From VAZQ01 sp035293945 (lineage in GTDB: Bacteria > Pseudomonadota > Alphaproteobacteria > Rhizobiales > Xanthobacteraceae), in NCBI GenBank assembly GCA_035293945.1, contig DATGLV010000025.1:62001-126000 (forward strand): a stretch of 64,000 nucleotides of DNA, in the 5' to 3' direction. Both the position numbers and the translations under genes were made by a program. Positions 34,424 to 42,266 of the stretch are shown piece after piece; the first letter of the stretch is position 1, and each line of letters starts with the position of its first letter. The notes beneath the pieces were generated by a model that saw only the letters and a list, made by a program, of their open reading frames with translations, had not been told where the DNA came from and ran no database searches.

Positions 34424-34516
34424 GAGCATGATCCCCGCTTCCGCGGGGACAAGCCTCATCCGAAAACCGGCAACCACCCTCGCTTCCGCAAGGGCGGGCT
34501 TTTCGGGATCATGCTC
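34424..34516. repeat. dispersed intergenic repeat, copy 3, with perfect 12-bp inverted ends
   Basis: GAGCATGATCCC (34424-34435) and GGGATCATGCTC (34505-34516) are perfect inverted repeats. The interior read backwards matches copy 2 (CCCTTGCG-AGCGAGGGTGG-ACCGG). It has an extra CCCGCTTCCGCGGGG hairpin at 34434-34450. It lies between ubiD and ubiX. Confidence 0.75.
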
Positions 34517-34529
34517 TAATCGTTAACGA

Positions 34530-36062
34530 TCAGCTCTTGAACAAGTGCCCGAACATCTGCCGGGCCAGGCGCGCCCGCTCCGGGGTCGGCAGGTTCACTG
34601 GGGGGAACTCCTCGCGCCAATGATACGGCCGGCAGGCATCAATGACGGCGCGGCTGTTGGTGTAATCGCCGACCTGACGCCGGGCGGGCTCGATGCGCGG
34701 ATCGAGCGGCGTCGACCAGGCATTCTTGACAATGTCGATCGATGTCGCCGGATCGGAACGGGTGATCAGCGCCCAGATGACCTCTTCGAGGTTGGACGCG
34801 TCGATATCGTCATCGACCACGATGGTGTAGCGGCCGCAATAGGCGCCCACATGGCACATGGTGGCGATATGGCCGGCCTGCTTGGCATGGCCCGGATAGC
34901 GCTGGTTGATGGCGACCACGAGCAGGAGCCGCGCATTGCCGACCTCGTGCGCCCAGGCCGCGGTGACGCCGGGCACGCCCGCCTTCTCGATGTTCTCGCG
35001 CAGGAGCCCTGAGCGTACCACCGCCCGCCAGCGGCAGATCTCGTCTGGCGGGCGCTGCGGCGAGCAGCCGAGCAGGATCGGATCATTGCGATGATAGATC
35101 GCCTTGATGTCGATGACCGGCTCAGGCCGCACGTCGCTCGCATAGTAGCCGGTCCATTCGCCGAACGGCCCCTCGATGCGCTCGTTGCCGGGCAGGACGA
35201 AGCCCTCGAGCACGATCTCCGCGTTGGCCGGGATCGGCAGGCCGGTGATCGGGCCCTTGATCACCTCGACCGGCTTGCCGCGCATGCCACCTATCACTTC
35301 ATATTCGCTGACCCCGTAGGGCACTTCGCTCGAACCCATGAGGAACGACATCGGATCGCCGCCGCAGACGACGGCGACCGGCATCGGCTCGCCGCGCGCC
35401 TTGTACTTGTCGCGCATCTGCCGGCCGTGCTTACCGGGCGAGATGTAGAAGCCGGCGGTTTTGGCGTCATGGATCATCACCCGGTAGGTGCCGCAATTGA
35501 TCCAGCCGTCGTCCGGATCGCGCATGACATTAAAGCAACCGGTGCCGATATAGCGCCCGCCATCGGCGTCGTGCCATTGCGGCGCCGGGAAACGGGTGAT
35601 GTCGACTTCATCGCCGGTAATGACGTTCTCGAAGATCGGCCCATCGCTCACATAGGTCGGTGCGATGCGCTTCATCGGTCCCATGAAGTGGGTGCGAAAG
35701 CCTTCGCTTAAGTCAATCTTGGAGAAGTCGGTCGGGAAGCCGAGCGTCATGTTCTTGCGCTTGCCACCGAAGAAGTTGACGAGCAGGCGGCTGCCCTTGA
35801 TGGTGCCGGGCACATCGGTGAAGATGAAACAATCGGCGTCATCATCGTGGAGCGCCATCTCGGCCAGCATGCCGATATCGCGCTCGTAGGAGAGATTGGC
35901 GACTTCTCTGATCTCACCGAGCCGGCGCGCCTCCTCGACCCATTGGCGCAAGTCCTCATAGGGAAGGCGCGGATCGATGTTGGAGCGTGCCGCATTCGAA
36001 GCGGGTTCGCCGCTGGTCATCGGCGTGCTCATAGGATCTGGGCTCGAATCCTCCTTGGCCAT
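34530..36062 (-). CDS. ubiD: UbiD-family prenyl-FMN decarboxylase
   Basis: About 510 aa, full length. Segments typical of UbiD: DLRQWVEEARRLGEIREV, HDDDADCFIFTDVPG, GKHGRQMRDKYKARGEPMPVAVVCGGDP (in parts), and the active-site ERIEGPFGEWTGYYA with the conserved Glu. It should decarboxylate (or carboxylate) an aromatic or unsaturated acid using prenylated FMN made by the adjacent UbiX. Given Rieske and decarboxylase-like partners, a catabolic role (protocatechuate, vanillate or gallate type) is more likely than ubiquinone synthesis. ATG 36062 has GGAAG upstream; the frame continues to 36131 with no added similarity. Confidence 0.88.
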   Translation of the reverse strand: MAKEDSSPDPMSTPMTSGEPASNAARSNIDPRLPYEDLRQWVEEARRLGEIREVANLSYERDIGMLAEMALHDDDADCFIFTDVPGTIKGSRLLVNFFGGKRKNMTLGFPTDFSKIDLSEGFRTHFMGPMKRIAPTYVSDGPIFENVITGDEVDITRFPAPQWHDADGGRYIGTGCFNVMRDPDDGWINCGTYRVMIHDAKTAGFYISPGKHGRQMRDKYKARGEPMPVAVVCGGDPMSFLMGSSEVPYGVSEYEVIGGMRGKPVEVIKGPITGLPIPANAEIVLEGFVLPGNERIEGPFGEWTGYYASDVRPEPVIDIKAIYHRNDPILLGCSPQRPPDEICRWRAVVRSGLLRENIEKAGVPGVTAAWAHEVGNARLLLVVAINQRYPGHAKQAGHIATMCHVGAYCGRYTIVVDDDIDASNLEEVIWALITRSDPATSIDIVKNAWSTPLDPRIEPARRQVGDYTNSRAVIDACRPYHWREEFPPVNLPTPERARLARQMFGHLFKS

Positions 36063-36263
36063 GACTTCCACTACGCTGCTTTCTTGTTTGCACGAAATCG
36101 AATGCGGAGGGGAATGCCGCTCCGCGTCCACACCATATGTAGCTCAGCTCGCAGCGCGTGCAAAATCGCGTGTGAGGCTTGGCAGCTTGCGCAAACGCGC
36201 AACGCGGTTTTGCGCAGGCGATAGTCCGAAACGCGCGGTTGCACACCCTGCGCCTGCTCCCAT

Positions 36264-36289
36264 TCCCCTCCCGCAATCCGGGGAGGGTC
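36264..36289. terminator. hairpin after the VOC gene
   Basis: CCCCTCCC (about 36265) pairs with GGGGAGGG (about 36280) across a short CAATCC-type loop. It lies just past the stop of the leftward VOC gene (36294) and upstream of ubiD, so it may reduce read-through. Confidence 0.45.
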
Positions 36290-36293
36290 AGGG

Positions 36294-37121
36294 TCAATTC
36301 AGATAGGCCGGCTTCGGCCGCTGGTTGAGCTCGATATAGGTGCCCCAGGGATCGGTGATGAACGCTATCCCGACACCGCTGTCGTTCACGGTATAAGGCC
36401 GATCAAGCTTGACGCCGTTTGCCTGGAGTCTGGCGATAGTTGCTTTCAGATCGATGACGTCGAAGCCGATGTGATCGAGGACCCGCCCCTTGGTAGGCGC
36501 TCCCAATGCCTCGACCTTGTTAAAGCGCAGCTGCGTGCCCGGAAGATCGTCGACCGGCAAATTGTTGCGCACCCCGGGCTTGGCGCCGAACATCTTCACA
36601 TACCACGCCTGGCTCTCCGGGATCACAACCGCCGGCTCGAAGAAATGGACGTGATCGCTCTTGATCGGCATGGTCTGGTTCTTGTCCTCGAGTATCTCGA
36701 TGCGCAGGCCGTCAGGCGTGACAACCCAGGCCTGATCGAGCCGATTGTTGGTGCCGGGCAGCACCGGGACGCCGGCTGCCTTCCACTTGGCGACGGACTG
36801 CTGGACGTTGGGGACCACAAAGCCGACATGGTTCACGACCGATCCGTCGGTGCCTGCAGTCGCCGGCTCGGCGCCAGCAGGAAGATTGAGAATTACCACG
36901 ACGCCGGGAAAGATCACGCGCTGCAGCGGACCGCCGCCGCCATCGACGCCGCCCATGGCCAAGAACATCTTCCTGCTGCGCTCGATATCGCGCGAATTGA
37001 GGTGCCAATGTCCCATAGTCACGCCCTCCTGGTTGGGCGTGTAGGGCTGCGCCGAGGCGCCGCACATCGCCAGGGTTGAGATAAGCCAAAGTGCCGAGAC
37101 CAGTCGCATGACGATTTTCAT
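36294..37121 (-). CDS. exported VOC-fold (glyoxalase/dioxygenase superfamily) protein
   Basis: 275 aa. A signal peptide (MKIVMRLVSALWLISTLAMC, cleaved around ASAQ) precedes two VOC modules: residues ~36-140 (MGHWHLNSRDIERSRKMF ... WVVTPDGLRIEILED) and ~155-265 (HVHFFEPAVVIPESQAWYVKMFG ... FITDPWGTYIELNQ). His in GHWHL and HVHFF and Glu in RIEIL and YIELN are the likely metal ligands. Most VOC dioxygenases are cytoplasmic, so export to the periplasm is unusual. Might act on a ring-cleavage substrate or bind metal. Starts the leftward block that ends with UbiX. Confidence 0.8.
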   Translation of the reverse strand: MKIVMRLVSALWLISTLAMCGASAQPYTPNQEGVTMGHWHLNSRDIERSRKMFLAMGGVDGGGGPLQRVIFPGVVVILNLPAGAEPATAGTDGSVVNHVGFVVPNVQQSVAKWKAAGVPVLPGTNNRLDQAWVVTPDGLRIEILEDKNQTMPIKSDHVHFFEPAVVIPESQAWYVKMFGAKPGVRNNLPVDDLPGTQLRFNKVEALGAPTKGRVLDHIGFDVIDLKATIARLQANGVKLDRPYTVNDSGVGIAFITDPWGTYIELNQRPKPAYLN

Positions 37122-37244
37122 TGGCCGTCTCCCTTTGATCGCTTATTCGCCGTTGACCGACGAAGGCCTTGAACTCTATCACTCGCCGGCACCACGTGTA
37201 AGCGATCAGATCTCGCATCAACGATTTCGCATCGAGGATCTCGC

Positions 37245-37652
37245 ATGAAGGCCAGCCTGCAGGCAGGCGTGTCGTATATCCGGCGGATCACCGTCGACAA
37301 GGACCGCACCATCAGCTTCATGGGCGAGGAAGGGCGGGTTTATGCCACTCCGCGCCTCGTCGGCGATATCGAGTACACCTGCCGCGATCTCATTCTGCAG
37401 CATGCGGATGCGGGCGAGGATTCGGTCGGCGTCGAGGTCGCGCTCAAGCATTCGGCCCCGACGCTGCCGGGATCCAACGTCGAGATCACCGTCAAGGTGA
37501 CCGGCGTCGAGGGCCGCAAGGTCAACTTCGAAGTCTCCGCCCGCGACGAGCTCGATGAAGTGAGCCGCGGCACGCATACGCGTTTTGTGGTCGACGTCGC
37601 GAGAACCATCGAGCGACTCAAGACCAAAGCCGCAAAGCTGGTGAACAAATGA
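37245..37652 (+). CDS. thioesterase, FlK-like hotdog fold
   Basis: 135 aa. The sequence VYATPRLVGDIEYTCRDL and VGVEVALKHSAPTLPGSNVEITVKV (in parts) followed by GRKVNFEVSARDELDEVSRGTHTRFVV fits the fluoroacetyl-CoA thioesterase (FlK) group of hotdog proteins, which usually hydrolyse small acyl-CoAs. The conserved catalytic Thr/Glu/His triad of FlK is only partly evident. Its last four bases overlap the idi start (ATGA at 37649-37652). Confidence 0.8.
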   Translation: MKASLQAGVSYIRRITVDKDRTISFMGEEGRVYATPRLVGDIEYTCRDLILQHADAGEDSVGVEVALKHSAPTLPGSNVEITVKVTGVEGRKVNFEVSARDELDEVSRGTHTRFVVDVARTIERLKTKAAKLVNK

Positions 37653-38206
37653 AGCCGCCCAAGGGCTCCGACGAGCCGCTGATCCTGGTCGATGAGAAGA
37701 ACCGCGCAGTCGGGATTGCCTCCAAGCTCGCGGTGCACAGCGAAGGCCTGCTGCATCGCGCCTTCTCGATCTTCCTGGTCGACGATGAGGGCCGCATGCT
37801 GCTGCAGAAACGCAATCCGAAAAAGTATCACTCGGGTGGGCTGTGGGCGAACACCTGCTGCGGTCACCCGCGGCCGGGCGAGCGGACCGTGACGGCCGCG
37901 CGCCGGCGCCTCAACGAGGAGCTGGGCGTGCGCGATCCACTTTCGTTCGGCTTCTTTGCCCGCTACCGCGCCGATCTCGACCGCGGCATGCACGAGAACG
38001 AGCTGGTCTATGTGTATTTCGGGCAGCTCAAGTCAGAGACCAAGCCCGATCCGGCCGAGGTCGTCGGCCTCGAGCACGTGAGCCTCGCCGAGCTCAAGCG
38101 GCGCATCAAGCAGAAACCCGGTTCCTTCACATATTGGATGAAGCACTACGTGCAACATCACGCTCAAGAGATCGCCCGGCATGTTCGCGCGACGGTTGGC
38201 GGGTAG
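37649..38206 (+). CDS. idi: isopentenyl-diphosphate delta-isomerase (type 1)
   Basis: 185 aa Nudix-fold enzyme converting IPP to DMAPP. GGLWANTCCGHPRPGE holds the catalytic Cys and metal-binding His, RRLNEELG is the Nudix-box part and HENELVYVYFG carries the second essential Glu. No carotenoid or quinone gene is adjacent, so its coupling to a thioesterase is odd; DMAPP is also the prenyl donor for UbiX. The TAG stop lies inside a palindrome at 38203-38273. Confidence 0.9.
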   Translation: MKPPKGSDEPLILVDEKNRAVGIASKLAVHSEGLLHRAFSIFLVDDEGRMLLQKRNPKKYHSGGLWANTCCGHPRPGERTVTAARRRLNEELGVRDPLSFGFFARYRADLDRGMHENELVYVYFGQLKSETKPDPAEVVGLEHVSLAELKRRIKQKPGSFTYWMKHYVQHHAQEIARHVRATVGG

Positions 38207-38273
38207 CCCGGATGGAGCGTCAGCGAAATCCGGGGTCGCGGTCCCGCATTGCGCTGCGCTTCATGCGGGCTAC
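38203..38273. repeat. GTAGCCCG palindromic repeat
   Basis: GTAGCCCGG (38203) and CGGGCTAC (ending 38273) are inverted ends with GCGTCAGCGAAATCCGGGG and TGCGCTGCGCTTCATGCG between them. The left end contains the idi stop codon. A short distance after the right end lies the start of a binding-protein gene. Confidence 0.7.
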
Positions 38274-38297
38274 ATGCTCCAGTTTGCGAGGCACCTC

Positions 38298-39284
38298 ATG
38301 CGGCTCCAGGTCTTAGCGATCGGCATTTTCCTCGCCACGGCCGTCGGCGTGTGCTGGGCCGAGGAACCGATCACGCTGCGGTATGGGCAGAATGCGGCCG
38401 GGGCGACCGGGCTCTCCTCGCTTCCGCTCACGGTCGCGCAGCGGAAGAATTTCTTTGTTCGCGAGCGCCTCAATCTTGTGGTGGTGCCGATTTCGGGCGG
38501 GACCGACCGCATCGTGGCAGCGCTCGACCGCGGTGAGATCGATGCCGGCAAGAACGCAACGCCCTATCTGATCGAAGCGGTGCTCAAGGGATCGGATGCG
38601 GTCGCGATCATGAGCCAGACCGCCAATCCGGTTTACAGCCTGATCGCAAGGCCCGACGTCAAATCGGTGGCGGCGCTGAAAGGACAGCTGCTGGGTCTGT
38701 CCAGGCCGGGCGATACCATCACCCTGTCTACCTTGCGGCTGCTGGCCCGCGCCCAACTTGGGCCATCCGATTTCCGAACCAAGGTGGTGGTGGGAACGGG
38801 CCCCCGCTTTGCCTGCCTCAAATCGGGCGAATGCGCGGCGGTGCCGATGGGCGAGCCCGAGGACCTCGATGCGATCGCGCAGGGTTTTCCGCGGCTCGCC
38901 TTTACGTATGAGGCGGGCAGCGATCTGTTGTTCAATGTCGACATGGCGCGGCGCACTTGGGGGCAGAAGAACGAGGAGACGCTGACGCGCTTTGCGCGCG
39001 CCATGGCGTCCGCCTACGCATTCATGAACGATCCCAGCAATCGCGACGAAGTTACTCGCATTATTGCCGAAACTGCCCACCTCTCGCCGACCGTCGCGGC
39101 CGAGATTTTCGCGCCTTATCTTGATCCGGCCAAGAACGTCCTGCCGCGCCAGGGCGAGCTCGACCTCGCGGCGCTCGGGCGGGTCTTGTCGCTCATGGCG
39201 GAAGCCGGCGTGATCCCCTCGCCTGCCCCGCCCGCGGAGAGGTTCGTGGACTTGCAGTACCTCAAGGCCGCGGGGATTCAGTGA
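38298..39284 (+). CDS. ABC transporter substrate-binding protein, NMT1-like
   Basis: About 328 aa, with a signal peptide (LQVLAIGIFLATAVGVCWAEE). The mature part has PLTVAQRKNFFVRERLNLVVVPISGGTDRIVAALDRGEIDAG (in parts), TANPVYSLIARPDVKSVAALKG and ETLTRFARAMASAYAFM, which fit the NMT1/TauA group. ATG 38298 has AGG 6 nt upstream; ATG 38274 is also possible. It stands alone without permease or ATPase, like the three other binding-protein genes of the window. Confidence 0.82.
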   Translation: MRLQVLAIGIFLATAVGVCWAEEPITLRYGQNAAGATGLSSLPLTVAQRKNFFVRERLNLVVVPISGGTDRIVAALDRGEIDAGKNATPYLIEAVLKGSDAVAIMSQTANPVYSLIARPDVKSVAALKGQLLGLSRPGDTITLSTLRLLARAQLGPSDFRTKVVVGTGPRFACLKSGECAAVPMGEPEDLDAIAQGFPRLAFTYEAGSDLLFNVDMARRTWGQKNEETLTRFARAMASAYAFMNDPSNRDEVTRIIAETAHLSPTVAAEIFAPYLDPAKNVLPRQGELDLAALGRVLSLMAEAGVIPSPAPPAERFVDLQYLKAAGIQ

Positions 39285-39300
39285 TCGTGCGAGAGCGAGC

Positions 39301-41205
39301 TCAATGCTCCTGAAACTTTAGGAGTCGCCCCGCATTGCCCATCACAATCAGAGTGCTGACATTGTGCAACAGCGCTGCGATGATCGCACCGCTGGCCCCT
39401 AACCAGCCGGTCGCCGCCGCAGCCACGATCACCACCGTCCAGCCGAGCCCGATGCTGACATTCGCGTAGATGGTGCGGCGGCAGCGCCGGCTTAAGCGAA
39501 TGCAGGTGCCGAGCCGCCGCAGATCGTTGGTCATCAGCACAAGGTCGGCGGAGGCAAGCGCCACATCGGTGCCGCGCGCCCCCATGGCGATGCCGACGGC
39601 GCCGACCTTGAGCGCCAGCGAATCGTTGATGCCGTCGCCCACCACCATGGGCCGGTAGCCGGAAGCAATCTCATCGAGCACATAGGTCATCTTTTCCGCC
39701 GGCAGCGCCTCGGCCCGGATATCTGGCAAGCCTAAGGACTCCGCGACCCGGCGGGCCACCGCTGTGCGATCACCGGTGAGCAGCACCTGCCGGCGCAGCC
39801 CGAGCTCGCGCAGATCATCGATTGCCTGTTTCGCCTCCGGCCGCGGCTCGTCGGCAAGCAGCATCCAGCCGAGGAATTTCTTGCCCTGGGCAACTCCAAC
39901 CATGGGTCCATCGTGATTGGGCGGATCGGAGATCGCGACACCGAGTTCGCGGAACAATTCGACGCGGCCGAGCCCGACCACCTCCGCACCGAGCCGGCCG
40001 ACAACGCCGAGACCGCGCGATTCCTTGATCTCGTCGACCACGAGCCGTCCAGGCTCGGCCAGACTTGCCAGGGCGCGGCTCACCGGATGATTGGAGGCGC
40101 TGGCGAGCGCGCCCGCCAGCGCTTTCAGCTCGCGCGGATCGACGCCCGGCTCAGGACGCGCCTCCACGAGCTGCAAATGGCCGACCGTCACGGTTCCGGT
40201 CTTGTCGAACACCACCGCATCAACGGTGGCAAGATTCTCCAGGAACGCGGCGCCCTTCACCAGAATGCCGTGGCGGCTGGCGACCGCGATGGCGGCGATC
40301 GACGTGGCGGGTGCGGCCAAGACCAGCGCGCACGGACAGGAGGCGACCAGGACCGCCAGCGCCGCGACCGTGTTGCTGGTGGCAAACCAGGTGCCGGCGG
40401 CGATCAGAAGCACCAGAACCATGTAGCGCTCGGCATAGCGCTCGAGCAGGCGCGTCACCGGCGGCTTGGCGCCTTCCGCCTCCTGCAGCAAAGCGATCAC
40501 GCGGCCGAGGGTGGAATCCTCGCCCACACGCGTCAGCTTCACCACCATGTGGCCGTCGCCGTTGATCGAGCCCGAGAATACCTCGCTGCCGACCTGCACC
40601 TCGACCGGCACCGATTCACCGGTGATCGATGCGGTATCGACGCTGGAGGCGCCGGACTGCACGAGCCCGTCGGCCGGGATGAGGTCGCCGGCACGCAGAT
40701 CGATGAGATCGCCGGCGCGCAGCGCGTGCGTATTCACTTCCTCGACCTCGCCATTCGGCAGGAGGCGACGGGTCTTGACCTGGGTGAGCTTGCTCAAGGC
40801 GCGGATCGCCTCTTGCGAGCCGAGCAGCGAGCGCTCCTCCAGGATATGGCCGAGCGTCATCACCAACGGCAGCAGCGCCGCGGTCATGAGGTCGCCCGCT
40901 GCCCATGCGGCGATCAAGGCCAGCGCGATCAGCTGGTCGGTGATGCCATGCAGATCGGGGAAGCGCAGCGACTGCCAGGCTGCCGACAGTGCCGGCACGG
41001 CGACCAGGAGCGCGGCAATGCCGGCCACGAGCTCGGCGACGTCGCGCTGGTTCGGAACCAGGAATTGCAGCGCGGTCGCCAGGATGAGGCAGCCGCCGGC
41101 GACGAGTGAGAGAGTAAGGCGAAGGCCGAGCGAGAGCTGCTCGGCGCGGCTCAGCAAGCCCTCGCCTGCGGTCGGGGCTGGGGCAACAACGGTCTCGGCG
41201 GTCAT
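39301..41205 (-). CDS. P1B-type heavy-metal-translocating ATPase
   Basis: 634 aa inner-membrane pump. TGES at 195-198 (actuator), the SCPCAL transmembrane motif with CPC at 290-292, phosphorylation site DKTGT at 334-338, SNHPVSRAL (HP motif) near 370 and GDGINDSLAL near 528. No N-terminal HMA domain is present, so it is a short version. CPC-type ATPases move Cu, Ag, Zn, Cd or Pb. It is the last gene of a four-gene unit, overlapping the upstream SPFH gene by 4 nt (41202-41205), so it is made with the SPFH proteins. Confidence 0.9.
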   Translation of the reverse strand: MTAETVVAPAPTAGEGLLSRAEQLSLGLRLTLSLVAGGCLILATALQFLVPNQRDVAELVAGIAALLVAVPALSAAWQSLRFPDLHGITDQLIALALIAAWAAGDLMTAALLPLVMTLGHILEERSLLGSQEAIRALSKLTQVKTRRLLPNGEVEEVNTHALRAGDLIDLRAGDLIPADGLVQSGASSVDTASITGESVPVEVQVGSEVFSGSINGDGHMVVKLTRVGEDSTLGRVIALLQEAEGAKPPVTRLLERYAERYMVLVLLIAAGTWFATSNTVAALAVLVASCPCALVLAAPATSIAAIAVASRHGILVKGAAFLENLATVDAVVFDKTGTVTVGHLQLVEARPEPGVDPRELKALAGALASASNHPVSRALASLAEPGRLVVDEIKESRGLGVVGRLGAEVVGLGRVELFRELGVAISDPPNHDGPMVGVAQGKKFLGWMLLADEPRPEAKQAIDDLRELGLRRQVLLTGDRTAVARRVAESLGLPDIRAEALPAEKMTYVLDEIASGYRPMVVGDGINDSLALKVGAVGIAMGARGTDVALASADLVLMTNDLRRLGTCIRLSRRCRRTIYANVSIGLGWTVVIVAAAATGWLGASGAIIAALLHNVSTLIVMGNAGRLLKFQEH

Positions 41206-42266
41206 CGCGGCACCGGTCCCGGCAGCATCAACTGGACGCCGCCATTATTGTCCACTGTATCGACGCGCGCCGCCTTGGCGAGCAGCGGGCCGATCCGATC
41301 ATAGTAGATGCGGTTGATCAGCATGTCTCCGGACAATCCCGGAGAACCCTTGGCAAGCGCATCGATGGCGGCCGTGCGTGTCTTGGCGTCGGTCACCTTC
41401 TCGGCGGCGCGTGCATCGGCGTCCGTCAACGTGCGATCGCGGTCCTGGTTGGCGCGCAACGCCGTCATGGCGGCGCCGGTGCGCGCCTCGGCGATGTCGC
41501 GGTCCGCCTGCTGGGTGGCGATCAGCACATAATCGAAAGCGCTCTTTGCGCCGCTCGGGATGGCGGCAGCGAGATCGACGCGGCTCACCTTGATTCCGAG
41601 GCTCGCGCCCGCGGTGGTGAGGTCGTCCAGTCGGCGATTTATTGCATTCATCAGATCCGAGCGCAGCTGCTCGCGGCCGGCACGGGCAGCGGCGCTCGAG
41701 CCGCTGTCGAGCTCCGGGCGCGCCACCAGGATCGTGTCGAGATCGCGCGAGGCGCACACCGCCACCGCGCTGGCGACGAAAATGCGCTGCAGCGCGGGCT
41801 GCACATGTTCGCCGGACAGGATGTAGGCGGCCGGATCAGTGATCTGATAGAGCAGCGTCGCCTGCAGGTGCACGACGCTGGAATCGCCCGTCAGCAGGAA
41901 GGCGGTGTTCTCGCGCGCATAATCGCTGATCATGAAATCGCCGCCGACGGCGGAGTCGGGCTCGAACTGATCGATCTGGAATTCGATCTGGCGATCCTCC
42001 TGGGGCAGCATGACGACCTTCTCGATCGGCTGCGGCCAAGCCATCAGCAATCCGGCGCCCTGCTGGCGCACGATGCTGCCGAAGCGGTAGACGATGGCTC
42101 GGCTCTCGGGCGGCACCTGGCGCCAATTGGAAAATGACCAGCCGACCGCCGCGACCAGCACGACAAGAAACAGAAACCGGAACGCGAGCTTGGCCGATTG
42201 CGCCCACGCGCCGGCAGGCTCGGCGCCTTCCCTCACATCCGGCCGGCCGGGATCGGGAGCGTTCAT
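41202..42266 (-). CDS. SPFH/band-7 membrane protein, HflC-like
   Basis: 354 aa. One membrane helix at ~28-47 (LAFRFLFLVVLVAAVGWSF), then an SPFH domain from about residue 50 (VPPESRAIVYRFGSIVRQQGAGLLMAWP in parts) and an Ala/Arg-rich helical region at ~255-310 (QQADRDIAEARTG, RANQDRDRTLTDADARAAEK) of the coiled-coil type. SPFH proteins form large rings in the inner membrane that gate proteases such as FtsH. Unlike HflC it lies in an operon with a metal ATPase and two further SPFH proteins. Confidence 0.85.
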   Translation of the reverse strand: MNAPDPGRPDVREGAEPAGAWAQSAKLAFRFLFLVVLVAAVGWSFSNWRQVPPESRAIVYRFGSIVRQQGAGLLMAWPQPIEKVVMLPQEDRQIEFQIDQFEPDSAVGGDFMISDYARENTAFLLTGDSSVVHLQATLLYQITDPAAYILSGEHVQPALQRIFVASAVAVCASRDLDTILVARPELDSGSSAAARAGREQLRSDLMNAINRRLDDLTTAGASLGIKVSRVDLAAAIPSGAKSAFDYVLIATQQADRDIAEARTGAAMTALRANQDRDRTLTDADARAAEKVTDAKTRTAAIDALAKGSPGLSGDMLINRIYYDRIGPLLAKAARVDTVDNNGGVQLMLPGPVPR

